Assembly: GCF_021654775.1 (NCBI RefSeq)
Contig: NZ_AP025343.1
Location: 4,617,501 to 4,681,500, forward strand
DNA length: 64,000 bases
Reading direction: 5' to 3'
Source: Paenibacillus azoreducens
GTDB taxonomy: Bacteria > Bacillota > Bacilli > Paenibacillales > Paenibacillaceae
The translations under genes and the position numbers were made by a program. Of the stretch, positions 25,611-34,457 are shown in pieces (within the stretch, counting starts at the first letter, position 1; every line of letters begins with the position of its first letter). Below the pieces are notes generated by a model. That model was not told the DNA's origin. It saw nothing but the letters and a program-made list of their open reading frames with translations, and did no database searches.

Positions 25611-28600
25611 TTACTTTGATAGGAAATTTAATAACCGGTCCACGAAAACTGCTGTCTCAGCCCGGGTTGCATTACCGAACGGACGAATCATTTTTTCGCT
25701 GCCATGAATCAGCCCATGCTCAACCATGCCCGCGATACTGCCTGCGGCGTATGCCGATACTTTGCCGGCATCCTTAAAACCGTTCAACGCTGAGAGAGCG
25801 CCTGCAATCTCTTTGGCTTTTGCCGCTTGTAATGCGCGGTCCGCCATGACCATCATGTCCTGTCTTGTAACCTTCGCAGTCGGATCAAAGCGCTTGTCAT
25901 CAAGTCCAGTGACGATCCCAAGCTTCTTCGCCGTCGTCACGGCTACATAAAAATAATCCTCCGGCTTCACGTCTTCAAAGGCTTCGCTTGCATCGGCCTT
26001 CAAATCAAGCGCTCTTACAAGCATGACAATATACTCTGCTCTGCTTACTTGATCGGCCGGACTAAACGTGTCGGCAGTCGTCCCCTTCACGATGCCTGAA
26101 GCAGCCAACCGTTCAACAGAAGCTTTGGCCCACGCGTAACCATCAAGATCGATAAATGTCGCTTCCGGCTGTTTGTAGAATATCGCGTAAACCCCCGTAT
26201 GGTCCGTTTGGAACCGGATGAATTGGCCCGAAGCGGAATAAGCTGCCCCCGTCACGGCTGTGGAAGCATCTTGCTCATTTTCTGCCAACACGCCAATGTT
26301 AGCTGCCGCCTCATTGTTTGCCTTTACGTAGGCAATGCTGACGGTTATTGGCGCCTTTTCATTTTTCCAGGCAATGGCCTTTCCGTCCACTAGTACCTCA
26401 AGCTTCAGCACCGGTCTGCTGCCTACGATCTCTTGATCCGCTTGACCCAGGGACTTACTGCCAACCTCGCGAATGGCGAATCGCAGCTGCTTGCCAGATT
26501 GGGCGGATGCCGCCAGCATTTGTCCGGACAGCATAACGGAAGCTTTTGGCGTGATGAGTTCAACCTGCAAATTTGGATATCCGGACATCAGCGCCGCCGG
26601 AAGATCCACGGCATAGTCCGCTGCCCCAGTGTTCTTGACTTCAATAGCGACCTTCACCTTGCCGTCCTGACCAGCCTTCGCTTGAGTCATCGCTTTTTGC
26701 ATTTCCTGCTCGTTCACAGCGGCTACGGCTGTTTTTCCGTCGGCATCAAGCTTTCCGTTCACAACGGCTTTGACTGAACCATCCCGCTGCGACTGGAACG
26801 CATTAGCAACTGGATTCGGCGTGCTACTGCCGCTAGTATTTCCGTTTCCGGTACCATTGCCGCTGCCACCGCCGCTGCCGCCGTTATCTCCACCGTTGTT
26901 TCCACCGCTGCCTGGATTCCCGCCGTTATTGCCTCCATCTCCGCCCCCGGGAGTTTTGTATTCAAAAGTAACCTTAACGGGTTCGCTCATGCCATCCAAG
27001 GACAACAATGCTTCATAGGTTCCCTCTACGCTGGTAAGCGAGAATGCAAATTGGAAGCTCCCGGCTGCCGTGCCCGTTGTCTGGCCTTCGTATTGAACCT
27101 TGCCTTTCGGATCTAGTACTTTCAAATTCACTTGAGCCAGATCGCCATTCATGACGAGACCGTCGATCGTTACTTTTTTCGCCGAAGCATCTACCGCTGC
27201 TTTAACTCCATCGATCGGAGCTGCTTCCTGGGCCCCCGAGAGGTTATATACGCCAAATTCGTAGAAGGAATATCCGTAATCCGTATTTCTTTCAATGCCT
27301 TGGAATTTGACGTATCTGGCCTTTACCGGTTCGAAATGAACGGTTTCTTTGCCGTCACGGGCCGTAATCATGCCGTCATGGTCCTTGACCGCAGAAGTCC
27401 AGTTCTGTTTATCCTCTGAAACAAGGAGCTTGTAGGTTTTGGCGCGGGCATATTCCCAATCGATACGTACCGTGTCGATCTCCTTGGCTTCGCCAAGATC
27501 CACCTGGAACCAGCTGTTATCCGCGTAATCGCTCGCCCATCTTGTCGCAGGGAAACCATCCACCGCTTTTCCCGGTTGTAAATTCGGGCTGCCGCCTTCT
27601 ACCGAAGATGCTTCCGCCTTTTTATTTTGCGCCAGGTTTCCAATAAGGTAGTAAACATCTTCTTTCAGCGAGCTGTACGCTTTCTCCTTCATTACGCCAT
27701 CTTTCTGCAAAAGATCCAGCTTCGCATTAAACCCCCTCAAATATTTATCTGTCTGGACCGCATCCGTTCCTTCGTAACGTTTCATCATTTCCAGATAATT
27801 GTTAAGAGAACGCGGCCCTTCGGCAGTCGTAAACTCTTTTTGCTCCACAAAGCGGTTGACCAATGTCTTCATGCTGTCCGCGTTGGCGGCCGCATCGATG
27901 ATGTACGATGTTTTTTGCGACTTGCCCGCCGTTACAGTGATCAAGAGTTCATGTTTTCCGGGCTTGCCGGTTAGATCAATGGTTGAACCCGCCGTGTATG
28001 GTTTGCCGTCAAACTGAGCTGTAACTTTTGTTAATCCGTCATCGTTTTTCAGTTCCCACGTAAACTGTAGTGGCTGGGTTTCATTTACCACTGCACCGCT
28101 TTGAAGCGCCTGCCCATTTATTTGCACGGCTACCTCAGGTGGAGCCTCATTGTTGATTTTGTATTCGCCTTTTACATATTGATACAACCAATCATACAAA
28201 ACGCGAGTAGAGGGATCTTTGTTGACAGCTGCGTTAAACACGGCATTATTGCCTTGGTAGTAGGCTCTGAAGCCGTTTTGCATCAATCCCGATTCGACGC
28301 CGCTGTTCAAATAATCGATATACCGCTCGCGGAATACGCCATCGGTAAGCATCCGGTCATCAAATTCAACTTCATTGGATATGTTGTATTGCTTCGCCAG
28401 ATTTGCGGCATCCTCCAGATGATCGTAATCCATCGCCTCAAAGAAATAGTTTGGCTGGAAGGCAACGGCATCAAAACCGACATCCTTCCACATAAACACT
28501 TTGTATCCCATGAAATGCGGGATCCAGAAGAACTTCAGGTTTTTCGCATGGATTGCATTGCTGGTTTCCTTAAGCAAATTGGGACCCGATTTACTTGTGC

Positions 28601-30119
28601 TGATCTGTTCATCGAGCCAATAGATGCCGACAAGCTCTAGGTTGGAATAGTCCGCTTCACTCCATCTTTTTTCAACCTCATTAAGCCACCACTGAATCGC
28701 CTTGACCCGGTTCGCAAACGCCTTCTCTTCTCCGCCGTCGGCAGCGTTAAAACTTAAATTTTCACCGTCAATGTTACCGAAGTTTCTTATCGATTCTCCG
28801 GGATTCGGTACCATCAGCACGACTTTTTCCTTCTGACCCGGCTGGCCCAGCTTTTCGGCTATCTCTTTGGTTGCTTCGTTTAAATGCTGCATGTCTCCAT
28901 CCGCTTTAAACGTTTTGTCAAGATACCAGTTCCATTCATCCAGGTTCGTTTCCCCTAAGCCATAATCATGGCCTTGAGGAGAGTTCAGCCCCAGATACAA
29001 AACGCCGTCAAACAGCCAATCTTTCGGGTTGCCGTCTTTATCGACGTAGCTGATGTTCGGGATGATCCGCTCTTTGCTCCAATCCCCCAAACCATTCGCA
29101 TATACTCCGTTATACAGCAGTCCGAGATTGCGGATGCCTGCGGTGGCTTCACCCGGCGCCAAAAATTGCGGATGCTCGGCAGGAACCGTTACCGCCCCGT
29201 CAGCCTGGCCATCGGTACCCCAAACTTCAATTTCGTCGATGTATGTCCATTGCGTAGGATGCATCGTGAAGGTTACTTTAACATAGCGGGCATACGCCAT
29301 CTTGGCATCCGAATTCCCGCTTTTGATGCCATCCTTGCTGCCATCCCATTCATAGGTTTCTTGATTGATAGGTTCATCTCCCCACAAAACTTCGGTGGCC
29401 TTGTGAGCCAGAAGCCCCCAATTTTGTTTGTCATCGGAGACGTACATCGAAACCGTTAACGGATTCAGGATCGAGTTCGCCGGATAGTCCTTCAGAAAAT
29501 GGGCTTTTACGCTGGCGATCGACTTTTCTTCACCGAGATCGAATATGACTTCACGCGTTTTTTTATGCAGATGCCCAACCCATGCCGGGTCCGTTATATC
29601 CAACCCGCCGTATTTTCCGTCCGTCAGTTTATAACCATCGTCAGGATGGGATGCTTCCGGCCCTTCCGACCATTCATAAGGAAGACCTGCGGCAAGATTG
29701 CGAAGTTCCGACTGCTTTTCCGCTGCCGGATCTACCGGTTTTTGGGCTTCCTCTTTCGGATTTCCCGCATCTTTGGCTGGATCTTTCTCACCCGTCCCCG
29801 GTTGCTCCGGATCCACTGCCGGATCATCCGTATTTACAGGCGGCTGCTCCGGTTCTGTTCCCGGATTGTTTGAATCCGAACCCGGGTTCCCTGGGGCTCT
29901 TCCTGGAGCTCCCGAATCCGAACCCGGCCGCTCTGGGCCTGCCCCCGGATCCCCGGAACCGGTATTCGGCTGCTCCGGAATTCCCCCCTGCACCGTGTCT
30001 TCTGCCTGCATGATTCGCACTGCAGAGCCTTGCTCATTCGCTTGCACCGCGGATAGTGGTGTCAGCAGCAGGACTGAGCTTAACAGGATCGATCCCCATT
30101 TTTTATGCCAATTCATCAA
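25611..30119 (-). CDS. S-layer-anchored DUF4855 protein with discoidin domains, paralogue 3
   Basis: A 1502-residue cell-surface protein. Signal peptide about 1-27 (LLTPLSAVQA). A Pro/Gly/Asp-rich linker (about 40-135) of repeated P-G-S/A-D/E units is probably a wall spacer. Then F5/8C-like domain (about 140-305), DUF4855 (about 330-660) with YWLDE (Glu504), WIPHFMGYKVFMW and VEFDD (Glu585), a helical region, a second F5/8C domain (about 840-970), a Gly/Asn-rich linker (about 1070-1110), a beta region, and three SLH domains at the C-terminus (about 1320-1500; ASGIVKGTTADTFSPADQVSRAE and two more, in part). SLH domains bind pyruvylated secondary wall polymer. It shares all but the anchor with the 1034-residue neighbour. 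A LacI-type palindrome lies 122 bases upstream. Confidence 0.88.
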   Translation of the reverse strand: MMNWHKKWGSILLSSVLLLTPLSAVQANEQGSAVRIMQAEDTVQGGIPEQPNTGSGDPGAGPERPGSDSGAPGRAPGNPGSDSNNPGTEPEQPPVNTDDPAVDPEQPGTGEKDPAKDAGNPKEEAQKPVDPAAEKQSELRNLAAGLPYEWSEGPEASHPDDGYKLTDGKYGGLDITDPAWVGHLHKKTREVIFDLGEEKSIASVKAHFLKDYPANSILNPLTVSMYVSDDKQNWGLLAHKATEVLWGDEPINQETYEWDGSKDGIKSGNSDAKMAYARYVKVTFTMHPTQWTYIDEIEVWGTDGQADGAVTVPAEHPQFLAPGEATAGIRNLGLLYNGVYANGLGDWSKERIIPNISYVDKDGNPKDWLFDGVLYLGLNSPQGHDYGLGETNLDEWNWYLDKTFKADGDMQHLNEATKEIAEKLGQPGQKEKVVLMVPNPGESIRNFGNIDGENLSFNAADGGEEKAFANRVKAIQWWLNEVEKRWSEADYSNLELVGIYWLDEQISTSKSGPNLLKETSNAIHAKNLKFFWIPHFMGYKVFMWKDVGFDAVAFQPNYFFEAMDYDHLEDAANLAKQYNISNEVEFDDRMLTDGVFRERYIDYLNSGVESGLMQNGFRAYYQGNNAVFNAAVNKDPSTRVLYDWLYQYVKGEYKINNEAPPEVAVQINGQALQSGAVVNETQPLQFTWELKNDDGLTKVTAQFDGKPYTAGSTIDLTGKPGKHELLITVTAGKSQKTSYIIDAAANADSMKTLVNRFVEQKEFTTAEGPRSLNNYLEMMKRYEGTDAVQTDKYLRGFNAKLDLLQKDGVMKEKAYSSLKEDVYYLIGNLAQNKKAEASSVEGGSPNLQPGKAVDGFPATRWASDYADNSWFQVDLGEAKEIDTVRIDWEYARAKTYKLLVSEDKQNWTSAVKDHDGMITARDGKETVHFEPVKARYVKFQGIERNTDYGYSFYEFGVYNLSGAQEAAPIDGVKAAVDASAKKVTIDGLVMNGDLAQVNLKVLDPKGKVQYEGQTTGTAAGSFQFAFSLTSVEGTYEALLSLDGMSEPVKVTFEYKTPGGGDGGNNGGNPGSGGNNGGDNGGSGGGSGNGTGNGNTSGSSTPNPVANAFQSQRDGSVKAVVNGKLDADGKTAVAAVNEQEMQKAMTQAKAGQDGKVKVAIEVKNTGAADYAVDLPAALMSGYPNLQVELITPKASVMLSGQMLAASAQSGKQLRFAIREVGSKSLGQADQEIVGSRPVLKLEVLVDGKAIAWKNEKAPITVSIAYVKANNEAAANIGVLAENEQDASTAVTGAAYSASGQFIRFQTDHTGVYAIFYKQPEATFIDLDGYAWAKASVERLAASGIVKGTTADTFSPADQVSRAEYIVMLVRALDLKADASEAFEDVKPEDYFYVAVTTAKKLGIVTGLDDKRFDPTAKVTRQDMMVMADRALQAAKAKEIAGALSALNGFKDAGKVSAYAAGSIAGMVEHGLIHGSEKMIRPFGNATRAETAVFVDRLLNFLSK

Positions 30120-30241
30120 AGTCAGCTCCCTTTTCTGTTATTCAAGTACACTGCTGGAATCAGTAAAGCAGCCTTTCCTTGCTTAAGGTTGAACCTGCTA
30201 TCGCCCCCCTTTAAAGAAAGTCATACACCCCATATTCATTT

Positions 30242-30255
30242 TGAAAGCACTTTCA
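30242..30255 (-). promoter_or_regulatory. LacI-type palindrome upstream of the SLH-DUF4855 gene
   Basis: TGAAAGCACTTTCA is an inverted repeat of TGAAAG with a two-base-offset centre. It is close to the cre consensus but has CA where CG is expected, so it may be a diverged cre or a site for a locus-specific LacI-family repressor. Remaining bases from 30256 to about 30411 hold nothing recognisable. Confidence 0.55.
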
Positions 30256-30451
30256 ATAATCTTACTGTATGTACTTTGGAGCTTTCTTCAAAGAGATAAT
30301 TAATTACATTGCATATACTTTTGTTTACCTGTCCATAGGCAATATGTTCACTTAGTACACAGAATTCCGAATAAAACATAAAAAAAACTTAAGATGCAGT
30401 TGCCTTGAGCAGATAAAGTAGGGGAACCACTCTCATGGCTCCCCCCTTATC

Positions 30452-30484
30452 GAACCGCACGTGCCCTACTAAGGCATACGGCTC
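30452..30484 (-). ncRNA. Group II intron domain V
   Basis: The minus strand reads GAGCCGTATGCC, loop TTAGTAG, GGCACGTGCGGTTC: the size and GAGCCGUAUGC start of domain V, the catalytic core hairpin. It is followed directly by a domain VI-like stem (GGGGAGCCA...TGGTTCCCC) at 30412-30451. Confidence 0.85.
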
Positions 30485-30506
30485 ACCAACGTGATTCAAC
30501 TTGAAA

Positions 30507-31640
30507 TCAATATGTCGCTAAACGTTGTGCATATTGTATCTTACGAACGAGTTCAGGGGTATAATACTCTTGTCCTCGTTCCTTTGTTTTCTGCACCTTC
30601 CGGGTATGCTTTGTCTTTTGTCTGTTCTTCATGTAGTCGATATAGCTTTCCAATGTATAACCGTACTGTGTGTTGTAATATAGCCAAAACGCCGGAACCA
30701 ATCCAATTCGGGCAAAGAATTCGTTGTTCCATTTCGTCTTCATAGCCTGTCCTTTTCTTTGGCTTGGATGGTTGTGTATCATGGCGACTCGCAGTCGTTG
30801 TCTTACATACCCGTCCATATCAAAGAGCTGGTTTTTGCATGCATTAAAGAAACAACGACTTTCTTTCCTGTCCATATCGCTTGTTTTCCTCTACGGCCTT
30901 GTACAGGTTTAGGAAATAGTTTACCTTCCCTCGAATAATCGGATTGACACGTTCAAGCCATGCTTTCTTGTTCAACGTTAGGGTTTTCCGTGTCTTGGCC
31001 TTCACTTTCTGCTTGAGGTCTTTCCACGTGGAATCCTTGGGTTTCGCGATGAAATACGGCCTGCCATCCTTCTTCCGCTCCCGCCAGTGTTCAAACGTGA
31101 ATCCCAGAAAATCGAAGTCATCTTTCTTGAAGTTTACCGTTTTAATATTCTCCATGGCGACTTCCAATCCTAGCTCTGCTAATACTTCTCGGGTGACTTC
31201 AGCCGCCTTTTGGATGTCTTCCTCCGTTTTCGCGAATAAGAGAAAATCGTCAGCGTAGCGCACGAAGCGGATACCGTGCTTCTCCAACTTCCAATCCAAC
31301 TCATTATGCTTTCCTCACACTTTGGCTGTAACACGTTTACAACGGCTTGTTGCACAATCCGGTCTTCAATGTTAGGTATGCCTAGCGGACGCATCTTCCC
31401 GTTTTTCTTTGGGATATATTGTCTGCGTACGGGGGATGGTACATAGGCTTTGTCTCGGAGTTTCTGCAAGAGTCCGCTTAGATTTTCATCCAACTTCTTC
31501 TCATAGCTCTCCAAGGTTTCGCCGTCGATTCCACCCGCCCCTTTGTTTTCCTTTACCTGTAACCATGCTTCATGAAGTTTTCGTTCAAACAAAATTTGCC
31601 CATAAATACTGTGCCACTTTAACTTCAGTTCTTGATTCAA
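30507..31640 (-). pseudogene. ltrA: Group II intron reverse transcriptase/maturase, broken
   Basis: Three pieces in different frames cover one protein. Piece 1 (31640 to about 31310): N-terminus through KKNGKMRPLGIPNIEDRIVQQA. Piece 2 (about 31310-30850): restarts at LDWKLEKHGIRFVRYADDFLLFAKTEED and includes the YADD catalytic motif. The sequence between them, which should contain the first catalytic Asp and the PQG segment, is missing, so an internal deletion joins the pieces. Piece 3 (30870-30507): the C-terminal maturase/DNA-binding part, reached only by a one-base frameshift near 30855. TTG 31640 has AGGTGG upstream. The protein cannot be functional. Confidence 0.9.
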
Positions 31641-32137
31641 GTCTATCGCCCACCTTTCATCGTGCCCATTCCGTTCGTTCTTACCACAGTAGCGTGACGG
31701 TTGTTCGGCACCACATTCAAGTGTTTGTCCACGAGGTCGTTCCCCTTCCGTTCGGCAAACGTTTAGTCATCTGCCTACTTCCGTACTATGAGAACGTCTG
31801 AGTTCTCTACCATGATTTCAACTTCGGCGAAGCCTTATATGTAATCATCCTTTTCAGGGAAGTAGAGAACCTCACGGGGTCATCGTATCTTCCTTCTGAA
31901 CATACCCAGCACCTTCACTTGATAAGCCACCGCCCTCCGTCTGGTTCATTGGACAACGATTTTTTTTCTTTAGGCTTCCCGTTATTACCGCACAGTCGCC
32001 GACTTATCCTGCCGCTGCGTGCTTCACGCTTTTCGCATTTGGGTCTGCTCATTCGCCTACGGGTCTCTCGATTTTCCGCATCTCCTTCAGACAACTACCT
32101 CGCGATGTTGCCCTAGATTAGGCTTCTCAACTCACAC

Positions 32138-32216
32138 CAGAGTGGTTGAGGAGGGGCTCCGGCAGCATCATGCGGGATGATTCAAACAAACCGTTGCCTT
32201 CGAGTTTTTTGGTCAT
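32138..32216 (-). pseudogene. yolD: 5' fragment of yolD interrupted by the group II intron
   Basis: Starting at ATG 32216, the frame reads MTKKLEGNGLFESSRMMLPE, the conserved N-terminus of YolD-like proteins (G-N-G-L-W/F-E-S-S-R-M-M-L-P-E). YolD genes normally follow a UvrX/DinB-type polymerase, and this one starts 26 bases after the polymerase stop. After 26 codons the reading runs into the intron 5' end at 32137. No continuation of yolD is recognisable beyond the intron 3' end, so the rest of the gene is lost. Too short for routine gene calling. Confidence 0.8.
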
Positions 32217-32242
32217 TTGTAATGCCCCCCAATCCTAAGAGC

Positions 32243-33457
32243 TCACTCTTGAGCCTGACCGGCATCATCAAGTGAAGATGCTCGGAGTATGACTGTTTCT
32301 CCGAATCTACGCTTAAGGCTATCCGTTGCCCTTTCCAGATCTCGTTTCCGCTCACGGTTACCAAATAGGGTCAGTTGGACCAATGAGTCCTGGCTAAGGT
32401 CTGATAAGGATATTCCAATTTTTCGGACGGGCAGGCCGTTCCAGTGGCAGCTGAACAGCTCGGAAGCAGCGTTGAATATTTCGTCGGTTATGTTGGTAGG
32501 GTCAGCGATCTTCATTTGTCTTGAAAAACCAGTGGGATGGTCAAAATCAGCACCCTGGCAACCAACACTGACAACGGACCCCATAAGCCCCTTTTCACGG
32601 CAACGCCGTCCGACCAGCTCACAGAGTTCCAATAAGACTATCCTGATTTCTTCCCAGCTCGTATAATCGCGCGGGAGCGTCATTTGATGACCCACTCCCT
32701 TCTGCGGCTGCAGCTGACTACGAGGAGTAACTGGTGAGGAATCAATTCCATTAGCAATTCTCCACAGCACTTCGCCATTTACACCCCAACGCTTGGTTAG
32801 CCTTGGCAGTGGTGTTTGCGCCAGGTCCCCGATCGTATGGATGCCCATTTTGTAGAAGTGACGTGTCATACGCGAGCCAACCATAAACATCTCGTTGACA
32901 GGTTTAGGCCATAGGGTTTCCGACAGCCTCTCACGATCCAATGTAAAGATGCCGCCCGGGATTTTTTTAGCAAAGATATCGCAAGCGATCTTGCTGAGAA
33001 CCTTGCAATCACTTAAACCCACTCTCACATAAATGCCTGTCTCATGCTGTACCTGTTGCTGGATTTTATGTGCTATTTCATCAGGACTGCCGAACAATTG
33101 GAGACTACCTGTGACATCCAAATGCTGCTCATCAATACTGTATGGCTCTACAAGATCCGTAAATGATTGATAAATTTCCGTGATATGCAAAGATACACGG
33201 ATATATTCCGACATCCTCGGAGGCATTACAACCAAATGCGGGCACTTCTGCAGCGCGTCTCCGAGTCGTTCAGCCGTCGTTACACCGTATTTTTTGGCGA
33301 GTGGACAGGCAGCCAGAATAATTCCCGATCTGCGAGCTGGATCACCTGACACAACTAAAGGTTTGTCCTTGTATTCGGGGTGGGCAGCCTTCTGAACACT
33401 GGCATAGAAGGATTGGCAGTCAGCCAACATGATGACACGTTTTTTGGACTTGACCAT
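32243..33457 (-). CDS. Y-family DNA polymerase, UvrX/YqjW type
   Basis: A 404-residue translesion polymerase of the ImpB/MucB/SamB (UvrX) type. The palm carries the metal-binding Asp in MLADCQSFYASVQ and the later SIDEQHLDVTG motif; note the expected Ser-Ile-Asp-Glu pair is intact. A helix-hairpin-helix thumb (KMGIHTIGDLAQTPLPRLTKRWG) and C-terminal little-finger region follow. Length matches the family. ATG 33457 has AAGGAG at the right distance. A LexA box lies inside its promoter, so it is part of the SOS response. The enzyme copies past DNA damage with low fidelity. The partner yolD gene downstream is destroyed. Confidence 0.92.
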   Translation of the reverse strand: MVKSKKRVIMLADCQSFYASVQKAAHPEYKDKPLVVSGDPARRSGIILAACPLAKKYGVTTAERLGDALQKCPHLVVMPPRMSEYIRVSLHITEIYQSFTDLVEPYSIDEQHLDVTGSLQLFGSPDEIAHKIQQQVQHETGIYVRVGLSDCKVLSKIACDIFAKKIPGGIFTLDRERLSETLWPKPVNEMFMVGSRMTRHFYKMGIHTIGDLAQTPLPRLTKRWGVNGEVLWRIANGIDSSPVTPRSQLQPQKGVGHQMTLPRDYTSWEEIRIVLLELCELVGRRCREKGLMGSVVSVGCQGADFDHPTGFSRQMKIADPTNITDEIFNAASELFSCHWNGLPVRKIGISLSDLSQDSLVQLTLFGNRERKRDLERATDSLKRRFGETVILRASSLDDAGQAQE

Positions 33458-33504
33458 AGGATTCGCTCCTTATTCTTCGATTCAAACAAGAACGTTTTGT
33501 TTGT

Positions 33505-33534
33505 ATCATATGCGAACGTACGTTCTTTTATCAA
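33505..33534 (-). promoter_or_regulatory. Promoter with LexA (DinR) box for the Y-family polymerase
   Basis: On the minus strand TTGATA (33529-33534) and TATGAT (33505-33510) are 18 bases apart. The spacer contains AGAACGTACGTTCG (33513-33526), one mismatch from the Bacillus LexA consensus CGAAC-N4-GTTCG. LexA bound here would cover the promoter, giving damage-inducible expression. Confidence 0.85.
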
Positions 33535-33617
33535 TGTAAATTTAACCCTGCTGTGTCCAAAACTTACCGCCTGATCATCAGCCATCCCAACGCTATAATT
33601 ACATAAGAGGTGGTTTA

Positions 33618-33998
33618 ATGTTTATTTACCCGATGTTACTTGCCATGGTCTCCTCGCCCTTTTCGGGTTCAGACATTATTTTTGAACCTAAGGGTCGATG
33701 GGCATCGTCTTATATATTCTCAGGAATCCGGGATGATCCATACATTGGTAGCATTGAGCGGGGGAAGCAAAACATAACTGTCCAGATGCTTTTAAAGATT
33801 GCTGATGCTCTTCATGTAGATGTAAGTGAATTATTTGGGCATGAGAGATCATTGACATTTAAAAGTAAAAGGCTTTATGAGATCATTGACGTTTTAAGCG
33901 ATAAAAATGACAATGAGATGGATAGCGTTTTGATTATTTTGCAGCATGTTTTTAAGATAGGTAACATGTCAATGAAGAGTATGGATGATAAAGAATAA
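33618..33998 (+). pseudogene. XRE-type regulator with degraded N-terminus
   Basis: The stretch YIGSIERGKQNITVQMLLKIADALHVDVSELF (in part, about residues 42-73) is the second half of an XRE/Cro helix-turn-helix. The first half, normally IRxLRxxxGLSQEELA, is absent; instead the N-terminal 40 residues are unlike any DNA-binding domain, though GRWASSYIF could be a shifted remnant. The C-terminus is helical and acidic. An acceptable ribosome binding site (AAGAGGTGG) precedes ATG 33618, so a protein may be made, but it lacks one helix of the DNA-binding unit. Probably a decayed regulator left from an accessory element. Confidence 0.6.
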
Positions 33999-34047
33999 TT
34001 TAAACGAATAATTGGATTTTATATAATTAAATACAGCTTGCTAATTG

Positions 34048-34070
34048 AACCGTCCAAATGGGCGGTTTTT
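34048..34070 (+). terminator. Rho-independent terminator after the XRE remnant
   Basis: AACCGTCC, AAAT loop, GGGCGGTT followed by TTTCTTTT on the plus strand, 50 bases after the stop codon. Confidence 0.75.
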
Positions 34071-34325
34071 CTTTTGTTCTGCAGAAACTGACTTTTAGTT
34101 AAAATGCTACGTAATATTTCTCCTTCTCCTCAAAAAAAAATATAAAAAAAGCAAAAAAATCTTTTTTTGGTGTAACTTTCCTTATTTTCTTTTGTCTTTA
34201 TATATGAAACGAGTTTCATTGGGAAAAGAAAGGAGGCACAAAGCACATCGTTTTCATTTCAATAAAATGGGAGTGGGATGCTGAAATGAAAAGAACAATA
34301 AAATTTAAAAAGGAGATGTGTTGAG
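34071..34325 (+). other. AT-rich leader region upstream of two small genes
   Basis: Contains a GAAACGAGTTTC palindrome (34207-34218), a strong AAAGGAGG (34229-34237) and very short frames, including a 26-codon one from ATG 34204 and a 12-codon one from ATG 34285 that ends over the next start. None is supported as a gene on its own; they could be leader peptides. Confidence 0.4.
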
Positions 34326-34454
34326 TTGTTCTACACAAATTACAACAAAAAGAGTTACCAAATGTGGGAATTGATAAACGGACTAGACTATAATTTAGGT
34401 ACTGAATATTTGCATAAAGCAGTTGGACTGTATTTTGAACAGATAAAACGATAA
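34326..34454 (+). CDS. Small hypothetical protein (42 residues)
   Basis: A short frame starting at TTG 34326 with AGGAG ten bases upstream (an out-of-frame TTG lies at 34321). The product is soluble, aromatic-rich and helical near the end (MWELINGLDYNLGTEYLHKA). It stops three bases before the next ATG, which suggests the two are translated together. An internal ATG at 34362 would give a 30-residue product. I do not recognise the family; the clean spacing and coding-like composition are the only support. Confidence 0.45.
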   Translation: MFYTNYNKKSYQMWELINGLDYNLGTEYLHKAVGLYFEQIKR

Positions 34455-34457
34455 TAA

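Larger units (their letters stand above)
30412..32137 (-). mobile_element. Decayed group II intron (ends approximate)
   Basis: On the minus strand the element begins GTGTGAGTTGAGAAGCC at 32137, which fits the GUGYG 5' end of group II introns, continues with about 500 bases of structured non-coding sequence (domains I-IV), then a broken reverse transcriptase gene, and ends with a clear domain V (30452-30484) and domain VI (30412-30451). It lies inside a yolD gene. With the middle of the reverse transcriptase missing it cannot move on its own; RNA domains may still fold. Confidence 0.8.
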
